From assembly GCA_017651645.1 (NCBI GenBank), contig JAGCCO010000029.1, positions 1-64,000 on the forward strand: DNA of 64,000 nt, written 5' to 3'. Source of the stretch: Bacteroidales bacterium (GTDB taxonomy: Bacteria > Bacteroidota > Bacteroidia > Bacteroidales > F082). Of this stretch, positions 47,205 to 56,374 are shown piece after piece. The notes under the pieces were generated by a model. It ran no database searches. It worked only from the letters and a program-made list of their open reading frames with translations, and had not been told where the DNA came from. Position 1 is the first letter of the stretch, and every line of letters begins with the position of its first letter. Made by a program: the position numbers and the translations under genes.

Positions 47205-50200
47205 ATGGAAACGATTAAGATATACGAAGCAGACGGTACAGAATGGTGGGAAGTTAAGGTAATGCCCGAAAGTATGTACCATAACGAACTTGAAGGCGAC
47301 GAGTATGTCGAGTTACGTTGGGAGTCCTACGACTATGTAAGAATACCCGTGGGCAGTTACGTCATATACAACGGACGTACCTACCGACTGACAGAGCCGC
47401 ACGAACCGACACGCAGAACAGAAAGTATCTACACGTTCAATCCCAAGTTCTACTCGCAGACCTTCCATTGGAAAAAGGCCATGGCTTGCTTGTACGAGTA
47501 CGCCAATACGGTTACATACGACGACACGGACAACACAATTTCCGCCACAATACCCGACCCGATAAGCCGTGAGCTTGATTGGTCGTACAAAGGTAATGTT
47601 CCCGACGCTCTTTTCATGCTGATACAGATGATAAAGAACGAGACGGGTGAGACATGGACGGCACACTACGTAACGGAAATACAAGACAAACTAATTGAGT
47701 TCACATCTCAAGGCAGTTCGGTGTTTGATTTCCTTACAAAGATTGCAGAGCAATGCGGTAAAGAGTTTTATTTCAACTACGACAATGCCACACCGCAAGT
47801 CTGCTTTGGGACATTGGAATTAGAGTCAAGCGGCACACACACGGAAGATGGTCGTGTCCTTCTCTATGTTGGCGATGATGTTCAAAACCCTTCGGTTTCA
47901 AGCGAGGCGGAAGATTATTTCACCCGCTTCTATTTCTTTGGCTCAACACGCAATATTGACCAACCTAACAGCATAACAAAGAGTTCGGTGGTGAACCGCC
48001 GATTGCCGTTGTGTCCTTCAAAGATTACAGCAGCGGGGTTCAACGACATGAACTACTACCCGAAAGGCTTTATTGACATTGACCGCACGGCTGACAGTTA
48101 CAATGACAGACAATACGTTCCCGATTTGCCGCCATTCAAGGTATTTGCACAGTCGGTTTTCTTCGACGACATCTATCCGCATTCCGATTTGAAGATACAG
48201 ACCGTGCAGACTCGGCACATAGCGGTCTTGGACGACGCGGGTGCGCCTACGGGTGAGACCATGCCTATTTATTACGTCAAACTGATGAATGGCGATGGCA
48301 CAGCGTTCAGTTTCAACAGCGGAACATACCCGAATGGTGATATGCTGCCGACACTTGTACCGTCTATTTCGTTCCGAAGCGGCTATCTGCAAGGTCTTGA
48401 GTATGAACTCATCTACCACGACACCAACTTCACTGTCAGCACAACGGGAACGGAAGGCCAAGGCGGACACGTAACCATACAAGCCCCGTGCTTCGAGATA
48501 GTCTTTGACACAAACAGCAACCCAAGGCTTCCGAACGACAATATCAAGCCGCAAGTCAATGACGAGTGTACGCTGTTCAATATTCATATGCCTAACGAGT
48601 ATGTTTGGAACGCTCAGCGCGAACTTGAACAGAAGGCAATAGACTACATCGAAAAGAAAAATGTTGATAAGAACACCTACACGCTGCCATCCAACCCTAC
48701 AAGGTTCGAGCACGTGGCCGCCTTGCGGGAACTTACCGTGGGTAAGAAGGTGAAGATGATGTACCCGAACGGGGAAGTTGTGTTAAGCCGTGTTATTCAA
48801 GTAGATAAACACATTGACCTACCTTGTGACTGCACAATTACCATCGGTTACAGTTCTCGTCAAGGAACAATACAAACGCTGCGCGAGGTGATAGACGATA
48901 CATCAGCCAACGTGGAAACTGTTATCAAGACGGGCGACAAGACAAAAGCGCAGTTGCTCGGTTTGAAAAACGGATATTTGGCGCAGAAAGAGACCTTCGA
49001 CGCTGCCTTCGACGCTGACGGATATTTTGATGGCTCACGGATAAAACCGCTGACCGTGGAAACACAAGCGTTGAAAGTAGGCTCACGCAGTCAGCAGTTC
49101 GCACTTTCGGGTGTTGATTTCTCGGTGGCGAAATACATAAGCGGCTCGGGTATTCTGTCTTGGGATTGTACGAACGGCAAACTGTCTCATTTCAGCTTGG
49201 ACGAAACGTGCATTCTGCAATGGAACATACCTACGGGTTCGCAAGCGTTGTCGCTCAATGGTGCGGCAAATGTGACGCAGTATATCTACGCCAAGGTTGA
49301 TAAAGATGGTTTCCCCGCCACAGCCACGGGTGGTATCAAGACAAACAGCAACAATGGGGCATTTGTCGTAACACCCGACCAAAAAAGGTTCAATGACGAC
49401 CCGACGTATTATTACTTCCTTGTTGGCACCGTCAGCAGCGAATTAACCGAGTCGGACTCTTCGTACAAGACAAGGATAATATCGCTGACCTATGGCACAA
49501 CCACCATCAATGGCAGACAAGTGACCACGGGTGTTATACGCAGTTCGGACGATAACCATGGTGTTGTTATCGACCTTGACAACGGAACGATAACGGGTAA
49601 AATCCGCTTCTTGTCGAACGGGCAAGCGGTTGAGTCGGACGACTACATAAACAACGTCATAGATGTTGGTGGAAGAAACCTTGCGTTGGGAACAAACAAC
49701 ACAACCGAATACTCACGCACGTTTACTGCGGGCGGTTCTTGGGTTGAAGGTTTGACATTCTCGATAAAAAGAATTGCGGGGTGCACCCAATATGTATTTT
49801 CCTTTGAAGCAAAAGCGACGGTGGCAAACACGGTAATTACGTGTCATTTTTACAGTCCAAACACCACAACAAAAGCAACAAGTAGCACGGGACAAACATC
49901 GACAAGCTCGGACGGAAACTGCAAGGTTACAGTAGGGACGGAATGGAAACGCTATTGGGTTAAATATGAACAAAGTGACACCGCAGCCACTACGAAATCT
50001 TGTATTATAGGAAGGTTGATAGACCTATCGACCACTGTGACTTGTTACTATCGTGCAATTAAAATAGAGCAAGGTGCGGTTGCTACGGATTGGTCGCCCG
50101 CACCCGAAGATGTTGAAGGTTTTACACTTGCCCAACGCGAAGCCGTAGAAAGCGGTATGCAATACCTAAAAACAGCGTTAAGGCTCGCACAACAAGGGGA

Positions 50201-51767
50201 AACAATCATAGATGGTGGCCTTGTCTTGTCAACCATGATTGGTGTTTTGGAACAGAACGGGCAGTTGCAAGCCGCCTTGAATGGGTGTGCGGGGCAGAAT
50301 GACCCGATTATTATGAGCGGTATGGTGAACTCGCAGAACATGGCAAGGGGTACGTTCCGTGTCTATCCCGATGGCCACATCGAAATCCATAAGACTGAGA
50401 GCGAATTGATTAACATAGCCGACGGTGAGATACTGTTCAAGACTTCCACAGAGACACGTAACAGAATAACAACGTCTTCCATGACGGATATTGCCACAAC
50501 CGAAACGAATGTCACAAGTGGCGGTACGGGTTCGGGTTCTCTTGTTAGTTCTGCGAGCACAACGTCAGTCAAACAACTCACTTTGTTGGGGGTTGGCGGT
50601 TGGTCAACATATCTTCCGTATTCAAATTACCACGCAACCATAGATGTACCTTACAACTCGATGGCCGCAGTGTTGTACGATGGTGGTAGCCTAACATTAA
50701 GTAAGAATGCAGACGTTACAATCCCCGCATTCAGCGTAACCATCAATAATGTTACATCCGTTAACACGATAACTCACGACACGGGTAGTCAATTAAGCGT
50801 TGACCGTGGAATTGGTATAATACACAAAGAACAAACTGCCTACCTTTCATCATCAAGCCCGTCTCATACGTGGTGTTCCATAAAAATCTATCGTGGTTCA
50901 ACAACGGTAGCAACGTTGTATAATAACAGTTTAGGATATATTAGCGATGGTAGCTCAAAGACAGTAAGCGTCTCGCAACAGACTCTGCGCGGTTTACAAG
51001 CGGGAACATATAGTTTGCGTGTTGCAATAGAAGTAACAGTTGATAGCAAAACAACTACCTTTGAAACAGACTCGTCAAATCCGTCTTATAACGTTGATAC
51101 ATCGAATGTTGGTGCAAAGACAGCATACACAGCCAATATTCCCGCCATTACGGGTTGCTCAATCAGTTACAACGCATACCAAAACGTTATTTATCGTGAC
51201 GGCTTATTTTTAAGCCAAAGGAACACCGATTGGTTGGGCATAGACCCCAATTCGGGAAGTTCAAAGTACGGCCTTATGGCGGCAAAGAGTTCCAAGACCG
51301 ACCGCACAATGCTACACCTTACAGCGGGAACGGGCACAAACTCTGCAACTGCTCGCTTCGGAATACATGGTTGGTTACAAAAATTAGGAACTTTCGACGC
51401 AACAAGCGCGTTTTGTAGAGTGAACATGATAGTCTTTGCGGGCGATTTTTGGTATAATAACGGAACTTGGAGTTATTCTATAAAATTTAACCCGCTTGGC
51501 TTGACTATATCCACAAGCCACATAAAAGAAGGTCACTTTCAGCTAACCCACAATATCGGGCACACGGACTATTTTGTATTGGGCTGCGGTTTTGCTGACC
51601 AATCTTCACAAGGGGACACAGCAACAAACCCTAACGATAGGGGTTGCTATGTTACATTTTATAACAGAACAACAAGTACGGTCAAAATTCGACTCGCGGA
51701 CGACAGTACGGGAAATAACTATGAGTGCTACTTGGCAATAATAGATTTTAGACAATACACATATTAA
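47205..51767 (+). CDS. Tail tip / receptor-binding protein
   Basis: A 1,520-aa protein. The N-terminal 500 residues look like a tail hub (WWEVKVMPESMYHNELEGDEYVELRW, VFDFLTKIAEQCGKEFYFNYDN). A carbohydrate-binding-type module follows at about 820-960 (NNVIDVGGRNLALGTN ... IEQGAVATDWSPAPEDV), then a helical neck, Ser/Thr-rich beta domains and a tip ending in AIIDFRQYTY. The DNA of the last 900 bp is more AT-rich. It should contact the host surface and probably sets host range. Confidence 0.8.
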   Translation: METIKIYEADGTEWWEVKVMPESMYHNELEGDEYVELRWESYDYVRIPVGSYVIYNGRTYRLTEPHEPTRRTESIYTFNPKFYSQTFHWKKAMACLYEYANTVTYDDTDNTISATIPDPISRELDWSYKGNVPDALFMLIQMIKNETGETWTAHYVTEIQDKLIEFTSQGSSVFDFLTKIAEQCGKEFYFNYDNATPQVCFGTLELESSGTHTEDGRVLLYVGDDVQNPSVSSEAEDYFTRFYFFGSTRNIDQPNSITKSSVVNRRLPLCPSKITAAGFNDMNYYPKGFIDIDRTADSYNDRQYVPDLPPFKVFAQSVFFDDIYPHSDLKIQTVQTRHIAVLDDAGAPTGETMPIYYVKLMNGDGTAFSFNSGTYPNGDMLPTLVPSISFRSGYLQGLEYELIYHDTNFTVSTTGTEGQGGHVTIQAPCFEIVFDTNSNPRLPNDNIKPQVNDECTLFNIHMPNEYVWNAQRELEQKAIDYIEKKNVDKNTYTLPSNPTRFEHVAALRELTVGKKVKMMYPNGEVVLSRVIQVDKHIDLPCDCTITIGYSSRQGTIQTLREVIDDTSANVETVIKTGDKTKAQLLGLKNGYLAQKETFDAAFDADGYFDGSRIKPLTVETQALKVGSRSQQFALSGVDFSVAKYISGSGILSWDCTNGKLSHFSLDETCILQWNIPTGSQALSLNGAANVTQYIYAKVDKDGFPATATGGIKTNSNNGAFVVTPDQKRFNDDPTYYYFLVGTVSSELTESDSSYKTRIISLTYGTTTINGRQVTTGVIRSSDDNHGVVIDLDNGTITGKIRFLSNGQAVESDDYINNVIDVGGRNLALGTNNTTEYSRTFTAGGSWVEGLTFSIKRIAGCTQYVFSFEAKATVANTVITCHFYSPNTTTKATSSTGQTSTSSDGNCKVTVGTEWKRYWVKYEQSDTAATTKSCIIGRLIDLSTTVTCYYRAIKIEQGAVATDWSPAPEDVEGFTLAQREAVESGMQYLKTALRLAQQGETIIDGGLVLSTMIGVLEQNGQLQAALNGCAGQNDPIIMSGMVNSQNMARGTFRVYPDGHIEIHKTESELINIADGEILFKTSTETRNRITTSSMTDIATTETNVTSGGTGSGSLVSSASTTSVKQLTLLGVGGWSTYLPYSNYHATIDVPYNSMAAVLYDGGSLTLSKNADVTIPAFSVTINNVTSVNTITHDTGSQLSVDRGIGIIHKEQTAYLSSSSPSHTWCSIKIYRGSTTVATLYNNSLGYISDGSSKTVSVSQQTLRGLQAGTYSLRVAIEVTVDSKTTTFETDSSNPSYNVDTSNVGAKTAYTANIPAITGCSISYNAYQNVIYRDGLFLSQRNTDWLGIDPNSGSSKYGLMAAKSSKTDRTMLHLTAGTGTNSATARFGIHGWLQKLGTFDATSAFCRVNMIVFAGDFWYNNGTWSYSIKFNPLGLTISTSHIKEGHFQLTHNIGHTDYFVLGCGFADQSSQGDTATNPNDRGCYVTFYNRTTSTVKIRLADDSTGNNYECYLAIIDFRQYTY

Positions 51768-51777
51768 TAAAATATTA

Positions 51778-51785
51778 TATCTTTG
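51778..51785 (+). promoter_or_regulatory. Promoter (-7 element) for lipoprotein gene
   Basis: TATCTTTG at 51778-51785. The start site would fall near 51792, which argues for translation from 51817 rather than 51790. Confidence 0.6.
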
Positions 51786-51816
51786 CACAATGTTTTTTTC
51801 AAAAAAAATTACAATT

Positions 51817-52425
51817 ATGAGAAAGTTAGCACTTTGGGGACTACTCGTCCTTGTTTTGTTGGCAAGTTGCGACAAGAAAGTAAAAAGACCAAACAGTTAT
51901 CCGCTTTACGTAAGCGGGGTTGACCATGTTGGCGTGAAACACGTGGCGGACGGACGACGTTATGAAGCGAATATCAGCGCACCAATGACCGCGCTGCAAG
52001 TTCTGCTTGCTATGTTAAAATACAACGAGCAGAGAAAAAAAGAATACGGGGACAGCACCGACACTTATTGTGGTGATTTGAATTTTTATTCATTACACAA
52101 ACAAAGTCCGTGTGTTATCGGGTTACATACCGATAATATAGACACAACGGGTGTAAAACTCGTCTTCCATGCGATAAATCTGTCAACGCTCGATGATAAT
52201 GAGTTTATAAATCCGAACGTTTCCAAAGATTTGACAATTTCGGTCAATGGCGACACGCTTGCTTACATACCAAACGCACAACGCGAAGCAGCATACGCGC
52301 AGATTAGAGAGTTGTGGGACGACGAAGATTGGGACGCTATGTACGAGATATTCGAGAACGGATTGCAGTTTATCCCGTGTACGGGCGAGCAGTACAGAAT
52401 GTTGGAAGCGCAAGGCATAAATTAA
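51817..52425 (+). CDS. Phage-encoded lipoprotein
   Basis: A 202-aa lipoprotein: MRKLALWGLLVLVLLASCDK with lipobox LASC, then a soluble alpha/beta domain. It has its own promoter at the end of the tail operon and a terminator after it, like a moron gene. Superinfection exclusion or surface modification are common tasks for such proteins. No family recognised. ATG at 51817 chosen because of the signal peptide. Confidence 0.75.
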   Translation: MRKLALWGLLVLVLLASCDKKVKRPNSYPLYVSGVDHVGVKHVADGRRYEANISAPMTALQVLLAMLKYNEQRKKEYGDSTDTYCGDLNFYSLHKQSPCVIGLHTDNIDTTGVKLVFHAINLSTLDDNEFINPNVSKDLTISVNGDTLAYIPNAQREAAYAQIRELWDDEDWDAMYEIFENGLQFIPCTGEQYRMLEAQGIN

Positions 52426-52469
52426 CTTATAGGTTAACCATCTCATCAACCATGTGTTGAAAGAGAAAC

Positions 52470-52517
52470 GAGGCCGCCTTTGCATTGTGGTTACACGGTG
52501 GGGCGGCTTCTGCTTTT
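52470..52517 (+). terminator. Terminator after the lipoprotein gene
   Basis: GAGGCCGC (52470-52477) pairs with GCGGCTTC (52503-52510), one G-U pair, then TGCTTTT. The loop is long (25 nt). Confidence 0.6.
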
Positions 52518-52534
52518 CCAATACTTTCCAATTC

Positions 52535-52597
52535 TTGCTAATCTGTAAAGAATTAGCAACAATTATCAAAATAGCGGAAATTCTCCCTTGATTTCCG
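52535..52597. promoter_or_regulatory. Two operator-like inverted repeats
   Basis: TTGCTAAT-N9-ATTAGCAA (52535-52559) and CGGAAAT-N9-ATTTCCG (52575-52597). Both have 9-nt spacers, with centres 39 nt apart. The second ends 10 nt before the -7 element at 52607. Confidence 0.6.
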
Positions 52598-52606
52598 ATT
52601 GTTTCC

Positions 52607-52614
52607 TATCTTTG
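52607..52614 (+). promoter_or_regulatory. Promoter (-7 element) of candidate small RNA
   Basis: TATCTTTG at 52607-52614. A TTG lies 16 nt upstream, closer than normal. Operator-like repeats flank it. Confidence 0.6.
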
Positions 52615-52620
52615 TACTGA

Positions 52621-52700
52621 ATTTAAGCACAACACCGCCTTGTTTTATTCGGGGCGGTCGCCGTGGGGTTGGTTGCCAAACCGACTTGCACGGCTTTTTT
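52621..52700 (+). ncRNA. Candidate small RNA with terminator
   Basis: About 80 nt with no reading frame. First hairpin: ACCGCC (52634-52639) with GGCGGT (52653-52658). Second: GCCGTG (52660-52665) with CACGGC (52689-52694), enclosing an inner stem GGTTGG/CCAAACC with one bulge, followed by six T (52695-52700), a good Rho-independent terminator. The layout (promoter, two hairpins, T-run) is typical of trans-acting small RNAs. Confidence 0.6.
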
Positions 52701-53136
52701 ATTTGCATAGGAAATCCCTTAAAACCATAACTTGTTGACGCTGTGGGTGTTCTTATTTGCAGAGTAAATCCGAACCACATCGGGATATATATTAAGACGT
52801 TTTTGGCGGGCTTATTTTGATAATCACTCATAAAACTCTGACAATCAGCAAGTCCCCAAAAGTCCCCAAATTTCCCCTAACTGTGCAGCCTATCTGCACT
52901 CTTTCGTCAAAAACAAATTACGTGTTCCGCCTAAATCGCCAAAGCATTGTTTTACAAAGTGTTGAGAGCGAACAAGATAAACCTATCAAAACGATAGATT
53001 ATCCGCCAAAGGAAAAAGTTACTGCCAAAGTTTGGCAGTAGAAAGTTACGGGTGTCTGTTGGATATGTGCATTCCGTCAGTTTTATTTGTTATTACAAAA
53101 CAATGAAAGGAATGTAAAATGTAAAAAATCAGCTTT
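52701..53136. other. Intergenic remainder with tandem repeat
   Basis: Besides the palindrome at 52878-52899, it contains two tandem copies of AGTCCCCAAA (52851-52870) with a decayed third (52871-52880). A 74-codon frame (52817-53041) crosses these repeats and is not convincing. The rest shows nothing notable. Confidence 0.5.
52878..52899 (-). promoter_or_regulatory. 22-nt palindromic element, copy 2
   Basis: On the minus strand: GTGCAG-N5-CTGCAC followed by AGTTA, 21 of 22 bases equal to 17195-17216. Confidence 0.6.
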
Positions 53137-53370
53137 ATGACGCTTTACGAGCTTATATCAATAAACAGCCCGATGTTAAAGAAAATGCACGAAAACGGCA
53201 TAAGGATTTCCGATTACAAATACCTAAACCTTTACGAGAAATACGTCGAGATGGTCGGCAACGGCGAGAAGATTTCCTACATCGTCACAAACCTTGCAAC
53301 CTTGTACGACGTGGGCGAGCGGACAATCTACCGACTTGTCGAACTCTTTGAAACCACTGCCATCCTTTGA
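53137..53370 (+). CDS. Putative HTH regulator
   Basis: A 77-aa helical protein. The C-terminal half, GEKISYIVTNLATLYDVGERTIYRLVELFE, has the pattern of a helix-turn-helix with recognition helix at GERTIYRL, as in Mor-like phage regulators. It stands between the small-RNA region and a late cluster, so control of either is possible. Confidence 0.6.
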   Translation: MTLYELISINSPMLKKMHENGIRISDYKYLNLYEKYVEMVGNGEKISYIVTNLATLYDVGERTIYRLVELFETTAIL

Positions 53371-53391
53371 CAGTGGAATAAGCCCCGAAAA

Positions 53392-53423
53392 TTTGACTTC
53401 CAATTTCCGCATTCCGACATTTG
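53392..53423 (+). promoter_or_regulatory. Promoter of the 53.5-56.1 kb cluster
   Basis: TTTG (53392-53395), 20 nt, GACATTTG (53416-53423), one mismatch to the -7 consensus. A perfect 12-bp palindrome CCTTGCGCAAGG (53430-53441) covers the expected start site and may be an operator. Confidence 0.6.
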
Positions 53424-53476
53424 CTGTTGCCTTGCGCAAGGGCAGACTATTTGTTTAACATTTAAAAAGTACAAAA

Positions 53477-54346
53477 ATGGCAGAAATTTATCAAATCCCC
53501 GAGAACGGGGGCGGAAATGCGGGGGGCATCCCTTTCAGCATTCCAATCGGAGGCAACAACGGAGGCTTGTTCGGTAACGGCAACAACTCCATAGGCGACA
53601 TCATCGCATTGGCAATCGTGGCCGCAATGTTCGGATGGAACAACGGCGGTTTGGGCGGCAACAACGGCGGCGCGGGCTTCATATCGAACCAGCTGAGCAA
53701 TGACAGCGGACGTGAGCTCATTATGAACGCAATCAACGCCCAAGGCGAGGCGCAGCGTACAGCCGTGCAGACTCTTGCAAGCACCATCGGACAAGACTTC
53801 AATCTTGTGAACACCGCAATCATGGGTATTCAAGGGACTCTCAACTCAATCGCCAACACCCAAGGCATGAACGTAATGCAGGTGGTAAACGCTATCCAAA
53901 GCGGCAACGCAAGCATCATCAGTCAGTTTCAGCAATGCTGCTGCCAACAGCAACTCGCAACCGAAAGACAGACTAACACCTTGCAGAACGGAGCTAACGC
54001 CAACACACAGGCCATTCTCGGCAAACTTGCGGAAATGCAAACCCAAAACTTGCAAGACAAGCTTGACGCTGCAAGAGCGGAAAACACAAGGCTGGCGGGC
54101 GAAATATCGCAGGCGCAGCAGAACAATGTTATAGCGGGTATGATTGCCAACGCGGTCAATCCGATAAGCAACCAACTCGCTGGCATACGCTGTGAGGTGG
54201 ACGCTATCAAGCGTTGCCAACCGCCGACCGTTACTTTGCCGAACAACAGCATGACAGCCGTTCCGACAATATGGGCAAACGCGGTCGCTGACAACATTGT
54301 GGACAGAATTTCAGCGGCATTGACACCCGAAACACCAGCCGCTTAG
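53477..54346 (+). CDS. Gly/Asn-rich protein with CCC motif
   Basis: A 289-aa protein. The N-terminus is rich in Gly and Asn (GGNNGGLFGNGNNSIG) with a hydrophobic helix (DIIALAIVAAMFGW, about 40-53). The middle is a long amphipathic helix with QFQQCCCQQQLATERQTNTLQ, a Cys-triplet/Gln motif seen in hypothetical proteins of many gut phages. A coiled coil and Ala-rich end follow. Structural or membrane-active role possible; no known function. Confidence 0.65.
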   Translation: MAEIYQIPENGGGNAGGIPFSIPIGGNNGGLFGNGNNSIGDIIALAIVAAMFGWNNGGLGGNNGGAGFISNQLSNDSGRELIMNAINAQGEAQRTAVQTLASTIGQDFNLVNTAIMGIQGTLNSIANTQGMNVMQVVNAIQSGNASIISQFQQCCCQQQLATERQTNTLQNGANANTQAILGKLAEMQTQNLQDKLDAARAENTRLAGEISQAQQNNVIAGMIANAVNPISNQLAGIRCEVDAIKRCQPPTVTLPNNSMTAVPTIWANAVADNIVDRISAALTPETPAA

Positions 54347-54370
54347 TAACTAACAATTAAATTAATAACC

Positions 54371-54904
54371 ATGGATTTTAATTCGATAACAACGGGCAGT
54401 CCATTTTACGTGCTGCGCAAGACAGCGGACAAGCCTGTCTTGGAAATCGGTGTGGTGAAGGCCAAAACCGCGCCACAGCCGAAGTATCAACCACAAGCTG
54501 TTCCAAATGCTTTCAACGGCACAGCGATACAGAACGTCATTACCATAACCGCGACTATCAACGGGCAGGACGTGGTGTTCCAAGAGATACCCGCCAACCT
54601 TGAAATAGCGGCCAAAGGAAACGACACCTTCACGGGCAGCCGTGAGGCAATGCTGCAAGCCGTGGACTGTATGATGCAGGCATCAAAAAAAGCGCTTGAA
54701 ATGGAAGCTTACCACAAGGCGGTAAAGGTAGAGGGCGAGAAAATGATTGAGACACTCAACCCACGCTACGCCGAGGAGAAGCAGCTGTCCCGAAGCATCA
54801 AAATGCTCGAGGAGCAACGTGCCGAGGACAGACGCACCCTTGACAACATTCTTGCGTTGTTGCAGAAAATGGAGACACCCGCTGTGTCGAAGAAATCCAC
54901 CTAA
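54371..54904 (+). CDS. Hypothetical late-cluster protein
   Basis: A 177-aa protein: a beta-rich first half (FYVLRKTADKPVLEIGVVKAKTAP, VITITATINGQDVVFQEIPAN) and a helical second half ending in a coiled coil. Found directly after the CCC-motif protein. Function unknown. Confidence 0.6.
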   Translation: MDFNSITTGSPFYVLRKTADKPVLEIGVVKAKTAPQPKYQPQAVPNAFNGTAIQNVITITATINGQDVVFQEIPANLEIAAKGNDTFTGSREAMLQAVDCMMQASKKALEMEAYHKAVKVEGEKMIETLNPRYAEEKQLSRSIKMLEEQRAEDRRTLDNILALLQKMETPAVSKKST

Positions 54905-54915
54905 AACTTACAACT

Positions 54916-55119
54916 ATGGCATGGATATATGTTGACAAGGAAGGTGAGGGCGGCCAAAAAGGACAGATGCGCTCACAGATGCGAGACAGCATGAGACACA
55001 ACTACAAAGGGGGTGGCTCAAAGGAGAACTACGACGAGGGGTATCGCACAGGTTACAAACACGGCTGGGAGGACAGCAAAGAAGAGGAGAACTACCGCCA
55101 AGGCCAAGGCGACCGATAG
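54916..55119 (+). CDS. Small Gly/Lys/Glu-rich protein
   Basis: A 67-aa polar, probably disordered protein (MAWIYVDKEGEGGQKGQMRS ... HGWEDSKEEENYRQGQGDR). It belongs to the cluster by spacing (11 bp). Followed by a terminator. Unknown function. Confidence 0.6.
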   Translation: MAWIYVDKEGEGGQKGQMRSQMRDSMRHNYKGGGSKENYDEGYRTGYKHGWEDSKEEENYRQGQGDR

Positions 55120-55126
55120 TCCGAAC

Positions 55127-55159
55127 GGGGGTGGTCTAACCGCCGCCCCCTCTTTTTTC
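55127..55159 (+). terminator. Probable terminator
   Basis: GGGGG-TGGT pairs with ACC...CCCCC around a short loop, followed by TCTTTTTTC. Confidence 0.6.
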
Positions 55160-55164
55160 TAAAC

Positions 55165-55587
55165 ATGATACGGCAAGGCTTCAGCATAGGGAAAGGCGAA
55201 TGGCGATTACGGGTGTATTACAATGTACGCTCCGAAAGCGACCTCAAGGAAGTGGCGGACACACTCGTTTGGGCAGGCTGCCGACAGTCGGTGGTAAACA
55301 TCGTAACGGACTTGCTCGCAGAACCGAACCACGGTTACACCTTTACCACATTCTCGGAACACTTGACGCTAATGTTTATGAGCCACGCGACCTCGCCCGA
55401 GCAGATGTACGACACGATACAGCACGAGCTTAAACACGCCACCGAACACATATCGGAATACTATGGCGTTGAGCCAAAAAGCGAAGAGGCGGCCTACCTG
55501 CAAGGCGAGATAGCAAGAAAAATGTTCAAGGGAGCGGCATTGGCCGTCTGCCCAAAATGCAACAACTTAAAACACTTACAATTATGA
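55165..55587 (+). CDS. Zincin-type metallopeptidase-like protein, late cluster
   Basis: A 140-aa protein with HExxH at 87-91 (QHELKHATEHISEYYGVEPKSEEAAYLQGEI), where E108 or E109 could be the third zinc ligand, and a CPKC pair near the C-terminus (129-132). Gut-phage proteins of this type resemble ImmA/SprT-like peptidases. It might process a virion or host protein. Stop overlaps the next start. Confidence 0.7.
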   Translation: MIRQGFSIGKGEWRLRVYYNVRSESDLKEVADTLVWAGCRQSVVNIVTDLLAEPNHGYTFTTFSEHLTLMFMSHATSPEQMYDTIQHELKHATEHISEYYGVEPKSEEAAYLQGEIARKMFKGAALAVCPKCNNLKHLQL

Positions 55588-56093
55588 CACAAGAGGAACT
55601 CTACGAAAAATACACCAAACTTTACGAATACATGGCCGCAAGCAAGGAGCTGCGATACATGAAACTCTTTGGCTCGGTTATGAACGAAATGATGGAATAC
55701 TTGATTAAAAACCAACCGTCGGCTGCCGAAGCGTGGATTGACAAACTGTGCTCGATTAAGTGGGAGCAATTCCTCACCAAACAGGAAGCCACCAAAATTG
55801 TGGATAAGATGGAACCCGAAGCACCGTGGGACTACGACGCGTGGAAGCGGGCTATGTCACAGTACGCACTCGAGACGGAACGAAAGGGTGTTTTCAACTG
55901 CTTCGCTCTGTGGACGTGGATGAACGCCAAATACACGGACGAAGCCGAAACACTCGCCAAATTCGCCTTCGGACGACCGCTCAATGAAGTGCCGACGGAC
56001 AAGATGGTCACGCTCGTTCACGCCTTGGCGGTCAGCAACCTTACGGACGAGGACGGGGTGTTCGACATTCGGGCATACTTCGACTGCGACTAA
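55584..56093 (+). CDS. Hypothetical late-cluster protein
   Basis: A 169-aa predicted helical protein (MTQEELYEKYTKLYEYMAAS...), acidic and rich in aromatic residues. ATG at 55584 overlaps the previous stop and is preferred to 55557. The cluster ends here with a TTCG-loop terminator. Confidence 0.6.
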   Translation: MTQEELYEKYTKLYEYMAASKELRYMKLFGSVMNEMMEYLIKNQPSAAEAWIDKLCSIKWEQFLTKQEATKIVDKMEPEAPWDYDAWKRAMSQYALETERKGVFNCFALWTWMNAKYTDEAETLAKFAFGRPLNEVPTDKMVTLVHALAVSNLTDEDGVFDIRAYFDCD

Positions 56094-56099
56094 GGACAT

Positions 56100-56125
56100 G
56101 GGCGGCTTCGGTCGCCCTTCTTTTT
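56100..56125 (+). terminator. Rho-independent terminator with TTCG loop
   Basis: GGGCGGC (56100-56106), TTCG, GTCGCCC (56111-56117), then TTCTTTTT. Confidence 0.9.
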
Positions 56126-56163
56126 GCTCGGGACGTGGTGGCCAACCCGACCCCGACCCGACA

Positions 56164-56240
56164 TCTGCCATTTTTTGGCATACCTTTGAACCCATGCAGA
56201 CCCAACCCGAAAACGTCTGCAATATTTTGGCGCACCTTTG
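56164..56240 (+). repeat. 25-nt imperfect direct repeat
   Basis: The 25 nt at 56164-56188 recur at 56216-56240 with four changes (21/25), 52 nt apart. Both begin TCTGC, contain TTTTGGC and end ACCTTTG. The first also contains TACCTTTG, a match to the -7 consensus. The remaining intergenic sequence up to 56374 is very AT-rich (TAAA repeats at 56270-56290) with no gene. Confidence 0.65.
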
Positions 56241-56374
56241 CCGATTACGAACGCACCTATATATAAAAACAAATAAATAAATAAATAGATAAAATTTTTT
56301 TATTTATAAACAATTGAAACACAATGCGATAAAAAGAAAATGTAAAAAAATATTAAAAAAATTAAATAAAATGA

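Noticed and set aside
52817..53041. 74-codon open frame downstream of the candidate small RNA
   Set aside because: It crosses the tandem repeats and the palindromic element and has poor start context; better explained as non-coding regulatory DNA.
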